Below are positions 35,764-43,511 of a stretch of 64,000 nucleotides of DNA, piece by piece. Source of the DNA: JALYGY01 sp963800975 (GTDB taxonomy: Bacteria > Actinomycetota > Rubrobacteria > Rubrobacterales > Rubrobacteraceae); contig CAWDDB010000008.1 of assembly GCA_963800975.1 (NCBI GenBank), positions 806,001 through 870,000 on the forward strand, in the 5' to 3' direction. Positions within the stretch are counted from its first letter, which is position 1, and the number at the start of each line of letters is the position of its first letter. Below the pieces are notes generated by a model that saw only the letters and a list, made by a program, of their open reading frames with translations, was not told the DNA's origin and did not search any database. The translations under genes and the position numbers were made by a program.

Positions 35764-36939
35764 TCACTTGGCCCAGGTGTCGGCGTTGAAGAAGTTCTCG
35801 TGGGCTATGCGCCCGCGCTCTATCTTCTCTTCCCGCCACTCGTGGTAGCTGTCCTTGTCTTCCTGCCACATCGGGAAGACGTCCTTGTCGCCCTCCTCGA
35901 CGAACTCGAGGTCGTTCACCATAACGATACAGTCCTCGACCGGGCAGACGTTGGCGCAGATACCACAGCCGGTGCAGTACTCGTAGTTGATGGGGTGAAG
36001 CGCCTCGTCGCTGATCTCGAAGCACTCGTCCGGGCAGTCGATCCAGCACTGGCGGCACTTGATGCACGTGTCGAAGTTGACAACCGGCCGCATGGTACGG
36101 TCGGAGGAAGACTTGTAGTGCGGGTTGCGCTGGCCGGGCTTGACGGCCTCGACGATGATCGCGCTGCGCATCTCGCGCCACCCCGGCAGCTTGACCGGCT
36201 CGTAGTCGTCCTCTTTGCCCTCGCCGGCCTTGACCTCGTGGACCTGGACCTCGTCCCGGCCGGACTTCAAGGCCTCCAGATACTTCTCGCCCAGGCCCTG
36301 GTCGTCCCTGACCACGGCCTGTATCTCGTCGAACTCGAAGATGTCGGGGCGCGCGCTTGCTATGGCGCCGAGCACCCTCATGTCCGTGCCGTCGTCGCGG
36401 TAGACCCAAAGGCCCCCGAAGCTAGGCGTACCTGGCAGCAGCGCGAGCGTCCAGTCCCACGGCTTCTGGGGAATTACCTTGAGGAGCTCCTCGGCCGACC
36501 TGTTCGAGATCACCAGTAGCGTACCGCCGCGCCTGAGGCGGACGTTGATCGGCTGGCGCCCGTACCAGGCCCAGGACTCGATCCCGTCGCTCATCGTGTC
36601 GTCGAGAACCGTGATCACGTCGAGCTCGTTGGGCTCGTACTTGGCCATGTGTTGCTCGAGCGTCTCCGTGTCCGGCGCGATGACCGCGAACTGCTTGGCC
36701 GGGATGCCGTTGCGCTCCGGCGAGTCGCTGTAACGCTGGATCGTGGATCCCAGCCAGTCGCGCTTGCGCGCCGCCATCACCACGTGCTTGCACAGGTTGG
36801 CCGCCAGGGTCTTCTGGAAGATCCCCCGGTAGGTGATCTCGACGCTCTTTGCCTCTTCCCTTACCTCCGTCGAGGTGCGGCCCTCTAATGAGTCTTGAGC
36901 CCCAGAGACCGCGTCACCAGGTTCGCTGCCAGTCGACAT
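35764..36939 (-). CDS. 2-oxoacid:ferredoxin oxidoreductase, fused gamma-delta subunit
   Basis: A 391-residue fusion. Residues about 35-240 form the gamma domain (YRGIFQKTLAANLCKHVVMAARK, LLVISNRSAEELLK). Residues 290-340 form a 2[4Fe-4S] ferredoxin with CIKCRQCWIDCPDEC and CTGCGICANVCPVEDC. The gamma-delta fusion in a three-gene operon is the arrangement known for oxalate oxidoreductase. A charged extension of about 50 residues follows the ferredoxin. The ATG at 36939 with GGAAGGAG is preferred over the TTG at 36960. It is the first gene of the operon. Confidence 0.9.
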   Translation of the reverse strand: MSTGSEPGDAVSGAQDSLEGRTSTEVREEAKSVEITYRGIFQKTLAANLCKHVVMAARKRDWLGSTIQRYSDSPERNGIPAKQFAVIAPDTETLEQHMAKYEPNELDVITVLDDTMSDGIESWAWYGRQPINVRLRRGGTLLVISNRSAEELLKVIPQKPWDWTLALLPGTPSFGGLWVYRDDGTDMRVLGAIASARPDIFEFDEIQAVVRDDQGLGEKYLEALKSGRDEVQVHEVKAGEGKEDDYEPVKLPGWREMRSAIIVEAVKPGQRNPHYKSSSDRTMRPVVNFDTCIKCRQCWIDCPDECFEISDEALHPINYEYCTGCGICANVCPVEDCIVMVNDLEFVEEGDKDVFPMWQEDKDSYHEWREEKIERGRIAHENFFNADTWAK

Positions 36940-37148
36940 CCCTTCTCCTTCCCTCTCCAACCCACCTGAAAAAGTCGCCCCACGCCCTCAACCCGACCAC
37001 CGGAGGCGCTGGTTCGACCACTTTACCAGTAGCCGCGAATGGTACCAGCCGCGGTTAGTCTGGTCAATCACGTGTGGCGAAGATTGTAGCATTTTCTCTT
37101 TGTTCCCGGGCCTGTTGGAAAGTATGCGCCAGAGTGGGATCCAGCGCC

Positions 37149-37556
37149 TCAGCTTACGTCGCCGTAGATCTGGGAACGGACCATCGACCGGCGAAAATCC
37201 TCCCCAGGCTCCCCCCTGGCTTCTGGCTCGAGGAGGTCGAGGAACTCGGACGTGGACAACAGGTCCACGTCCCCCGAGGGTGCCGGGTCCTGGGCAACGT
37301 AGGAGATGGCGGCGCCGCCGAGGAGGAGTTGCATCAGGTCGGCCGCCAGGAGCTCCACCCCGTCCCAGCGCTCGCCGCTGCTCGGGGGCGAGCCGAGCGT
37401 GCGTACCGCGAAGTCTATGGCCTTCTCTCGGGACGAGAACACCGGCAGCAGTGCGCCGTCCTCCGTCCCGAAGAGTCCCAGCGTGATCGGCCCCGCGTGT
37501 GGACCCGAAGGGTAGAAGGCAACGAAAACGTGCTTTGGGACCGGCGAGGATTGCAT
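37149..37556 (-). CDS. Hypothetical protein
   Basis: A 135-residue soluble protein with a beta-rich start (KHVFVAFYPSGP, ITLGLFGTEDGALLPVFSSREKAIDFAV), somewhat like SseB-type domains. There is no signal peptide. It begins at an ATG with TAGAGGA before it, 22 bases after the DUF1059 gene on the same strand, so the two are probably cotranscribed. Its function is unknown. Confidence 0.55.
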   Translation of the reverse strand: MQSSPVPKHVFVAFYPSGPHAGPITLGLFGTEDGALLPVFSSREKAIDFAVRTLGSPPSSGERWDGVELLAADLMQLLLGGAAISYVAQDPAPSGDVDLLSTSEFLDLLEPEARGEPGEDFRRSMVRSQIYGDVS

Positions 37557-37578
37557 GTCCTCTACCCCACCTTGCGGG

Positions 37579-37782
37579 CTACGCGTCCCGGATGGTCAGC
37601 TTGCGAGCCTTGTCGAAGTCCTGTTCGTAGAGCTCGTTCCAGTTGTGCACCGACTGCATGTGGTCCATTATCCCGGCGAGAACCTCGTCCTCCGTCTCAG
37701 CGCGGGCGACGAACGTGCACTCCGGGTCGACCTCGAAGTCCCAGGTCGCCTGGGCCTCGGTGCACCGGATGATCTTGGCCAT
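37579..37782 (-). CDS. DUF1059 family small protein
   Basis: A 67-residue protein with the DUF1059 pattern: MAKIIRCTEA, CTFVARAETEDEVLAGIMDHM and a histidine-containing helix (QSVHNWNELY). The function of the family is not known. It is divergent from the mrp gene, with 175 bases between containing two small palindromes. Confidence 0.75.
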   Translation of the reverse strand: MAKIIRCTEAQATWDFEVDPECTFVARAETEDEVLAGIMDHMQSVHNWNELYEQDFDKARKLTIRDA

Positions 37783-37818
37783 TCTTCCCTCCTTCGCAAA
37801 CGCCGATCATAGCAACAC

Positions 37819-37875
37819 AGGTATGACCTCTCAAGCGCGTCGGACGGCAAAAGGGCCTGGGATTCAGGTAATACC
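37819..37875. promoter_or_regulatory. Two GGTA-type palindromes in a divergent promoter region
   Basis: AGGTATGACCT (37819-37829) is a perfect 4+4 palindrome, and GGTAATACC (37867-37875) is a perfect 4+4 palindrome. Both resemble FadR-class operators and the site at 30457. They lie between the divergent DUF1059 and mrp genes, so either gene could be controlled. Confidence 0.35.
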
Positions 37876-37957
37876 ACCTGTGATAACATCGGGCGCGACA
37901 AGCTACCAGCGCACGCCGTGCGTCTGTGGACGCGAGTAACACTACGGAGGTCAGCAG

Positions 37958-39127
37958 GTGAAGATCAACAAGTGGAGCAAGCGTCACCAGGACGCTCGGC
38001 CACAGGAAGAGACCGTTACGAAAGGCGAGGCCGCGGGCCAGCCGCCCGACGGGCTCTCCGAGGCTGGCGTGCGAGAGGCGCTGAGGGACGTCAAGGACCC
38101 CGAGATTGGGCGGGATCTCGTCTCGCTCAACATGGTGCGCGGCGTCCGGATCGAGGGCGGCGTCGTGACCGTGGGCGTGGCCCTCACGACCGCGGGGTGC
38201 CCGTTGAAGCATCGGATCACCACCGACATCAGGGACAGGCTCATGGAGATCGAGGGCGTGCGGGCCGTCGAGGTGGACTTCGGGGTGATGACCGACGAGG
38301 ACCGTCAGAACCTCATGACCTCGTTGCACGGCGGCCCCGCCGAGCTCGCCCCCGCCTTCAAGGACGAGTCGAAGACGCGCGTTATCGCCGTGGTCTCAGG
38401 CAAGGGCGGCGTAGGCAAGAGCACGGTCGCCGTGAACCTGGCCGCCGCCCTGCAGAGGGCCGGCCACTCGGTGGAGATCCTGGACGCAGACGTCCACGGC
38501 TCCTCGGTGCCGGTGATGCTCGGGGCGCTTCAGAAGCCGAACGTGGTTGGAGGCGTGATCTTCCCCATCGAGTCGGCCCAGGGCCTCAAGTTCATCTCCA
38601 TGGGCAACTTCGTGGACGAAGGCCAGGCCGTGATCTGGCGCGCCCCCATAGTAAACAAGGCGCTCACCCAGCTGATGCGCGACGTTTACTGGGACGAGCC
38701 GGACTTTATCGTGGTGGACATGCCACCGGGCACGGGCGACGTGGCGCTCACCGTGGCGCAGATGATCCCGAAGGCCGAGGCGCTCGTGGTGACCACCCCG
38801 CAAGCCGACGCCGCGCGGGTAGCCGTCAAGGCCGGAAAGATGGCCGTGCAGGCGCACCTCAAGCTCGTCGGCGTGGTCGAGAACATGAGCCACGCGGTCT
38901 GTCCCGACTGCGGCAAAGAGCTGAGGATCTTCGGCGGCGATGGCGGCGACCGGGTGGCTGGCGAGCTCGAGCAAAAGGTCCTTGGACGCATCCCGATCCG
39001 GCCCGACACATCGGGCGAGCCTGGGCGTTCGCTCTTCGAGGAAGACACCGACCAGACCCGCGCCTTCGACGAGATCGCCGCGGGCATCGCCCAGACCAGG
39101 GCCCGCCGCCGCCTGAAGGTCTTGTAG
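37958..39127 (+). CDS. Mrp/NBP35-family iron-sulfur carrier ATPase
   Basis: A 389-residue P-loop ATPase that carries [4Fe-4S] clusters to apoproteins. The N-terminal part (about 35-115) is a MIP18/DUF59 domain (LRDVKDPEIGRDLVSLNMV, TTAGCPLK). The ATPase begins with the deviant Walker A SGKGGVGKST, followed by LDADVHGSSVP and DMPPGTGD. The cluster-binding CPDC is near residue 312. The GTG at 37958 follows GGAGGT. It may supply the iron-sulfur-rich oxidoreductase 1 kb away. Confidence 0.93.
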   Translation: MKINKWSKRHQDARPQEETVTKGEAAGQPPDGLSEAGVREALRDVKDPEIGRDLVSLNMVRGVRIEGGVVTVGVALTTAGCPLKHRITTDIRDRLMEIEGVRAVEVDFGVMTDEDRQNLMTSLHGGPAELAPAFKDESKTRVIAVVSGKGGVGKSTVAVNLAAALQRAGHSVEILDADVHGSSVPVMLGALQKPNVVGGVIFPIESAQGLKFISMGNFVDEGQAVIWRAPIVNKALTQLMRDVYWDEPDFIVVDMPPGTGDVALTVAQMIPKAEALVVTTPQADAARVAVKAGKMAVQAHLKLVGVVENMSHAVCPDCGKELRIFGGDGGDRVAGELEQKVLGRIPIRPDTSGEPGRSLFEEDTDQTRAFDEIAAGIAQTRARRRLKVL

Positions 39128-39132
39128 CCTTT

Positions 39133-39157
39133 AGCTATCAGCCGTCAGCTTTCAGCC
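39133..39157. repeat. Degenerate AGC-TCAGC repeat, copy 1
   Basis: An imperfect internally repeated stretch (AGCTATCAGCCGTCAGC...) between mrp and its terminator. It matches the copy at 54554-54577 in 20 of 24 positions. Both copies are intergenic. Confidence 0.4.
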
Positions 39158-39163
39158 AAGACG

Positions 39164-39195
39164 GAACGGTCCCCGCTTCGAAGCGGGGACCGTTC
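39164..39195 (+). terminator. Strong hairpin after mrp
   Basis: A 32-base perfect palindrome (half-site GAACGGTCCCCGCTTC) lies 37 bases after the mrp stop and is followed by TTCGTTG. It fits an intrinsic terminator. Confidence 0.7.
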
Positions 39196-39368
39196 TTCGT
39201 TGCCGTCCAGCAGCGGCGTGGGTGGTTTGACATCGGCTGTTGGCTTCCGAGTGGGAGGTCAGACGACGTGCGGTCGTTCGACCTGCGCGGTCCAGCACGG
39301 GTGAAGACGGGGCGGCGTTGAGGGTAAGATGGTGGTGAGGGGAGTCGTAAGACCGAGGGGGTATGGTC

Positions 39369-39623
39369 ATGAAGGTAGACGGCGCTAACCTCGCGGCGGC
39401 GAGGGGGCGGGTATTCATGTCGCAGGAGGAGCTGGCGGAGGCGCTCGGGATGAACCCGTTCGTGATCATCGGCCTCGAGACCTCGCCAAGGACCGAGGTG
39501 CGGGATAACCTGGGAAAGGATCTCGCCGAGATCCTCTTCGTCGGCCGCGCGGAGTTGACCAGTTACCCCGACGCCCCCGAACCGGTCGACGAGAGTAGGC
39601 CCGACCTCGAAGAGGAGGGGTAG
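39369..39623 (+). CDS. Single HTH-module protein
   Basis: An 84-residue XRE/Cro-like HTH protein. The helix-turn-helix is seen as LAAARGRVFMSQEELAEALGM followed by IIGLETS, and the end reads ELTSYPDAPEP. It shares its layout, including the LTS(Y/F)P ending, with the two modules of the next gene four bases downstream. The ATG at 39369 (GAGGGGG 7 bases before) is preferred over 39363. DNA binding is likely, but the target is unknown. Confidence 0.6.
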   Translation: MKVDGANLAAARGRVFMSQEELAEALGMNPFVIIGLETSPRTEVRDNLGKDLAEILFVGRAELTSYPDAPEPVDESRPDLEEEG

Positions 39624-39627
39624 GACC

Positions 39628-40068
39628 GTGCAGCTATACCTCCTGGACGGGGCGCGTCTGCGAGAGCTCAGGGAGGAGGCGGGCCTCTCCCCCGAGGAGC
39701 TCTCGGACGCTTGCGGCCAGGGGAAGAACTGGGTCAGGGAGCTCGAACAGCAAAGCCGGGTCCACGTCCTGGAACTGTTCATGCAGAGGCTCGTGGGTGC
39801 CCTGGGCGTGAGCATCTCGGACTTGACGTCCTTCCCCGAGCCCCCGTCAACGCCAACCGTTCCCGAGGCCCAGAAGCTGGACGGGCTCAGGTTGAAGGAG
39901 CTCAGGGAGGAGGCGGGGATCTCGCGGAGCGAGCTCGACGAGGCCGCGGAGCTGGAATCGGGGTCGGTGGCCATGGCCGAAGACGACGAGGTCTTCGCTT
40001 CGGTCGAGATAATCTGGAAGCTGGCCGGGGCACTCGACGTCTCGCCCACGATCCTGCTCAAGCGGTAG
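39628..40068 (+). CDS. Tandem double HTH-module protein
   Basis: A 146-residue protein with two XRE-like modules. Module one (residues about 6-65) has LDGARLRELREEAGLSPEEL and ends DLTSFPEPP. Module two (about 85-146) has LDGLRLKELREEAGISRSEL and ends LDVSPTILLKR. Together with the preceding gene there are three related modules in a row, which points to local duplication. GGAGGGG lies seven bases before the GTG. The role is unknown; it may bind DNA as a multivalent regulator. Confidence 0.6.
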   Translation: MQLYLLDGARLRELREEAGLSPEELSDACGQGKNWVRELEQQSRVHVLELFMQRLVGALGVSISDLTSFPEPPSTPTVPEAQKLDGLRLKELREEAGISRSELDEAAELESGSVAMAEDDEVFASVEIIWKLAGALDVSPTILLKR

Positions 40069-40069
40069 C

Positions 40070-40567
40070 GTGATCTCGGTGCGGTTGGATCGATTGAGTT
40101 TCCAGGAACTGGAGGAGCTGCGGGAGCAGATCACCGAGTATTACGAGACCTACTACGCCGAGCTGCGCACCCGCCTCTCGGACCATAGCACGGGTCTGGC
40201 GGCATCCGTCCCGGACCACCTGAAAGGCTATCGACGCGTGGTGACAGAGCTCGGCGAGGACGGGATCGTCGTGAGCCACTGGCCGGCGGGGCAGGATCAC
40301 TTCGACTTCCATATCTCACCCGAAAAGACGACGATGGACCTGGTAGCTGGCCTGTGCGCCGGAGAGCAGGTCCTGGACTACGAGCCGGGCGGCGACTTCG
40401 GCCTGTTCCAGATCCCCGAACCGCTGCAGCTGGTCGTGGACGACAGCGTGGTCTGGGTGGCCGAGTGGACTCGCCTGGACATCTCCGGCAGGACCGACGC
40501 CTGGCTCGACCCCGAGGCCGCCCGCGTTGCGGCCAGAGAAGACCTCCAACCCTACGGTAGTTCCTGA
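40070..40567 (+). CDS. Hypothetical protein downstream of the HTH genes
   Basis: A 165-residue soluble acidic protein. The start (LSFQELEELREQITEYYETYYAELRTRL) is predicted helical; the rest is mixed alpha/beta with many Trp. It begins one base after the previous stop, so it is in the same operon as the HTH genes. No family is recognised. Confidence 0.55.
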   Translation: MISVRLDRLSFQELEELREQITEYYETYYAELRTRLSDHSTGLAASVPDHLKGYRRVVTELGEDGIVVSHWPAGQDHFDFHISPEKTTMDLVAGLCAGEQVLDYEPGGDFGLFQIPEPLQLVVDDSVVWVAEWTRLDISGRTDAWLDPEAARVAAREDLQPYGSS

Positions 40568-40671
40568 TCTACCCGCGCGTCGGGGAGCAGTGCCCTAACC
40601 CTCGATGCCCGAACCGTCGCCGAAGCTCCGCGGATTGGGTGACCGTCTACTCCGGGCAAACGCGTCCGGAA

Positions 40672-41136
40672 CTAGTTGCGGGCAACCAGAACCGGGCAGT
40701 GCGCGTGCCTGACGACGCTCTCCGAGACGCTACCCATGAGCCGGCGTTTTATGGGGCCCAGCCCCCGGCTTCCCATGACTATCAGGCCGAACCCGCCCTG
40801 CTCCTCGCAGAACTTGAGTATCTCTTCGTCCGGATCCCCGACCCGCAGGTGAGACTCCGTGACCGTTCCTCCGATCTCTTCTACCTGCTCGACGGCCTCT
40901 TCGAGCGTCTTCTCGGCCTTCTCCCGCATATCACCCAGGGATCCTGTACGGGCAGAGAAACTCTGCTCCGCACTCGGGGAGACGTGAAACTCCTTCATGT
41001 TACCGATGTGGAGCACGTGCAGCTCCGAGCCGCTGATGTTCGCGATGTCGCTCGCCATCTGAGACGCCCTAAGCGCATCCTGGGAGGCATCGGTTGCCAG
41101 GAGGATCTTCGTCGGGAACGTGTTCATCTGTTGCAT
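40672..41136 (-). CDS. Universal stress protein (UspA family)
   Basis: A 154-residue USP-fold protein. It begins KILLATDASQDALRAS and carries the ATP-binding motif GSRGLGPIKRRLMGSVSESVVRHAHCPVLV (G-2x-G-9x-G-S/T), so it is the ATP-binding type. The ATG at 41136 with GGAGG five bases upstream is preferred. It is monocistronic. Confidence 0.92.
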   Translation of the reverse strand: MQQMNTFPTKILLATDASQDALRASQMASDIANISGSELHVLHIGNMKEFHVSPSAEQSFSARTGSLGDMREKAEKTLEEAVEQVEEIGGTVTESHLRVGDPDEEILKFCEEQGGFGLIVMGSRGLGPIKRRLMGSVSESVVRHAHCPVLVARN

Positions 41137-41334
41137 CCTTTCCTCCGCCCCATCCGTGGGCATTCTATCAACGGTGTCGCTGGTCGTGCCACGCTACGAA
41201 ATAGCCCGGCGGTTCGGTTCATCGTCACCGGAGCGGCCCGATGCCCGCGCCCCTGCGCAAGCCGCGACCCGCAGGTCACGGGCGCGCGCAGGGTTTATCC
41301 TGGTGGGTAGGCGGCTCGCGAACCGGAGGAGCGT

Positions 41335-41844
41335 ATGTCCGAGGGGAACCTGGGTCACGAGCAGGAATTGAATCGGTTGCTGATGGAGCTGGGAGAGACG
41401 CTCGGCCGGCGCGAGCGGGTGCTCGAAGGCATGAAGCGCACGCGCACCCAGGCGCGCCTGCACGAGATCACGGTGGAGGCGGACCAACCCTTCGAAGGGT
41501 GGGACCAGGAGATGCTGGTCGAAGATCTGCAGCGGGAGCTGGATCACCAGCGCGCGCAGGAGCTCGAGATGCAGCGGGTCCTCGACCTCCTGGAACGCCA
41601 GCGCGAGATCGAAGACCGGCTCTTCGAGGAGCTGGATCGCCGCGTGGCCCCGGAGCACCGGGACGACCTCGGGGAGCTCTGGCGCCTGATAGAGGAGCGA
41701 GACGCCATCTTCGAGGACATCGGGGCCGGGTCACTCGAGCAGTGGAGGCGGCTGATCCCAGAGGCAATGAAATCCCAGCGTGGCCTGGAAGACGGCCTTT
41801 TCAAGCTGATAGAGCGCCACCTTACCAGGGCGCGCCGGTCGTGA
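41335..41844 (+). CDS. Coiled-coil hypothetical protein
   Basis: A 169-residue, highly charged protein that looks almost entirely helical with heptad-like leucines (LQRELDHQRAQELEMQRVLDLLERQ and similar). GGAGGAG lies 2-3 bases before CGT-ATG, supporting the start. It has no signal or membrane segment. It is convergent with the DUF1275 gene. Its function is unknown. Confidence 0.65.
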   Translation: MSEGNLGHEQELNRLLMELGETLGRRERVLEGMKRTRTQARLHEITVEADQPFEGWDQEMLVEDLQRELDHQRAQELEMQRVLDLLERQREIEDRLFEELDRRVAPEHRDDLGELWRLIEERDAIFEDIGAGSLEQWRRLIPEAMKSQRGLEDGLFKLIERHLTRARRS

Positions 41845-41867
41845 CGGTGGGCCTTCGCTAGGCCCGC

Positions 41868-42632
41868 CTACCCGCTACGTCGAAACCGGACCACCGCGAC
41901 CACAACCACCAGCGCGAGTATCCCCACGGGCACCGAGAGCACTCCCAACGGCCACCTGAGCGTCATGATCCCCACGATAACGGCCCCGGCGCCGTAGGCG
42001 AGCCACACGTCGGCCGGAAGCAACAGGCCACGCGCCGACGGCATCTTCTGCTCGGGGCGATCGCCGTCGGCTACCGCGGCAGAGACCGCGGGACGCAGCC
42101 GGGAGATCGCTCCCTCCGTGAGATCCGTCAAGGTGCCGGTTATGTAGGTGGTCGCTACGCCGGGGATGCCAAGCTGCCGCACCGCAGCGCTCTGCACGCC
42201 CATCGCCACCGAGGGCAGGAGGATCAGCGGATACACCCCCGACCCGGAGGGTTCGGCCTCCGCGAGATACCACACGACCGCGAAGGCGGCCAGGACGACA
42301 AGCTCGAGAGCGAGCGCCGCCGTGACGGCCGGGGACCACGCGGAACGCTCCCTTCGTGGACCAACGATCGCCGCCCCCGCGGCGACGCCGACGACGAACC
42401 CGGCAAGCGCGACCAGCGCCCGCAGCGCCGCCTGTCCGTTCGCCTGACCGAGCGCCAACCCGAGCAAAACCGTGTTACCCGTCATGTTGGCCACGAAGAT
42501 CTGGCCCAGCCCGAGGTAGCCGATCGCATCCACGCACCCGGCAGCCAGGGAAAGCAGAACCAGCAACGCGTTGCGGATCGTCTTGGGCGTCACACCGCCC
42601 AAGTTCCTCGACCCGCCGCCGTGATGCTCCAT
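41868..42632 (-). CDS. DUF1275 (YoaK-like) membrane protein
   Basis: A 254-residue protein with about six membrane segments. Family motifs are CVDAIGYLGLGQIFVANMTGNTVLLGLALG, GVQSAAVRQLGIPGVATTYITGTLT and an end in VVAVVRFRR. The ATG at 42632 has GGAGGG five bases upstream. The function of DUF1275 is not known. Confidence 0.88.
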   Translation of the reverse strand: MEHHGGGSRNLGGVTPKTIRNALLVLLSLAAGCVDAIGYLGLGQIFVANMTGNTVLLGLALGQANGQAALRALVALAGFVVGVAAGAAIVGPRRERSAWSPAVTAALALELVVLAAFAVVWYLAEAEPSGSGVYPLILLPSVAMGVQSAAVRQLGIPGVATTYITGTLTDLTEGAISRLRPAVSAAVADGDRPEQKMPSARGLLLPADVWLAYGAGAVIVGIMTLRWPLGVLSVPVGILALVVVVAVVRFRRSG

Positions 42633-42709
42633 CAACGCCCTCCGAAGGTCAAGACGTTCCGCAGGCGATCCCGCAGCGAGCGCCCGCGTCGTGTCTCAGG
42701 GTAGCGAAA

Positions 42710-42731
42710 TGGGCCGGGGTTCCCCGGCCCA
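42710..42731 (-). terminator. Hairpin after the phasin-like gene
   Basis: A 10-bp stem (TGGGCCGGGG and complement) with a 2-base centre lies 27 bases after the phasin-like gene stop. On the minus strand it is preceded by CTTTTTG and followed by TTTCGC. It is probably an intrinsic terminator. Confidence 0.65.
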
Positions 42732-42757
42732 CAAAAAGTTACTCGCGACGTAGTTCG

Positions 42758-43348
42758 TTAAGCGGTGGCGGCCTTGATCTTGCGGTCTATCTGCTCGACG
42801 ACCGTCTCACGGTCCTTGTTGCGCCGCTCGTACTCGCGCACCGTCCTGAGCTGATCCACGGAGAGCCCGCCGAGTCGCTCGGAGACCTCGCCGACGTTCA
42901 GATCGTCGTAGCTGGCGATCGGGAACCCGTCGTTGACGGTCGCGACACCGGCCGCCACGGTCCTCTGCGCCACGCCCGTCATCCGCTCGACGTTCCTGGA
43001 GGCCTGCTGCACACCCTCGCGGAAGTAATCGGCGAACGGGTTGGCGTTACCGAAAGGGAAGAACGGTACCCTGTAGCCGCCCATCCAGTCCTGGACCATG
43101 CCCTTGACCGCGCCGGACTGCCCCTCGGCCTCGCCGTACAGCCTCTGGGCCATCCGCTGGTTGAGCTCCGTCTGCTTGCGGAACGCGTCTATCCACGTCT
43201 CCGTCGCACGGCGCGCGAAGTCGGTGTTGATCTCCTGCACCTCGGTCAGGTAGCCGCTCCAGATCTTGCCCGTCCGCTCGGCGCTGTGGGCCATCTGCTG
43301 GGCCGTCTCGTTCGCCTTCTCAACGTTCTTGGTCATCGCGTTAGCCAA
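42758..43348 (-). CDS. Phasin-like helical protein
   Basis: A 196-residue helical protein. The N-terminal two thirds (ETAQQMAHSAERTGKIWSGYLTEVQEI, TWIDAFRKQTELNQRM) resemble phasins, which coat polyhydroxyalkanoate granules. The C-terminal 45 residues (NVGEVSERLGGLSVDQLRTVREYERRNKDRETV) form a separate short helical unit often attached to such proteins. The TTG at 43348 has a strong GGAGGT six bases upstream. No polymer synthase is nearby, so the granule role is an inference. Confidence 0.6.
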   Translation of the reverse strand: MANAMTKNVEKANETAQQMAHSAERTGKIWSGYLTEVQEINTDFARRATETWIDAFRKQTELNQRMAQRLYGEAEGQSGAVKGMVQDWMGGYRVPFFPFGNANPFADYFREGVQQASRNVERMTGVAQRTVAAGVATVNDGFPIASYDDLNVGEVSERLGGLSVDQLRTVREYERRNKDRETVVEQIDRKIKAATA

Positions 43349-43511
43349 CTCGGTACCTCCTGTTTTGTAGCTTATTGCCTCTGGTATCTATGTGTACCCG
43401 GCACATAGAGGGATTAAACACCCTGAGGCAGATTTTTTCAAGGTTTTTTCGGTGATTGGCGGACGAGCTATGTTGTCCTGGTTACAAGCCGCGGTGGGTT
43501 GGCAGGGTATC

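Noticed and set aside
37918..39321. A 467-codon frame overlapping mrp on the same strand
   Set aside because: It is Arg/Gly-rich and out of frame with the P-loop ATPase, and runs through the terminator.
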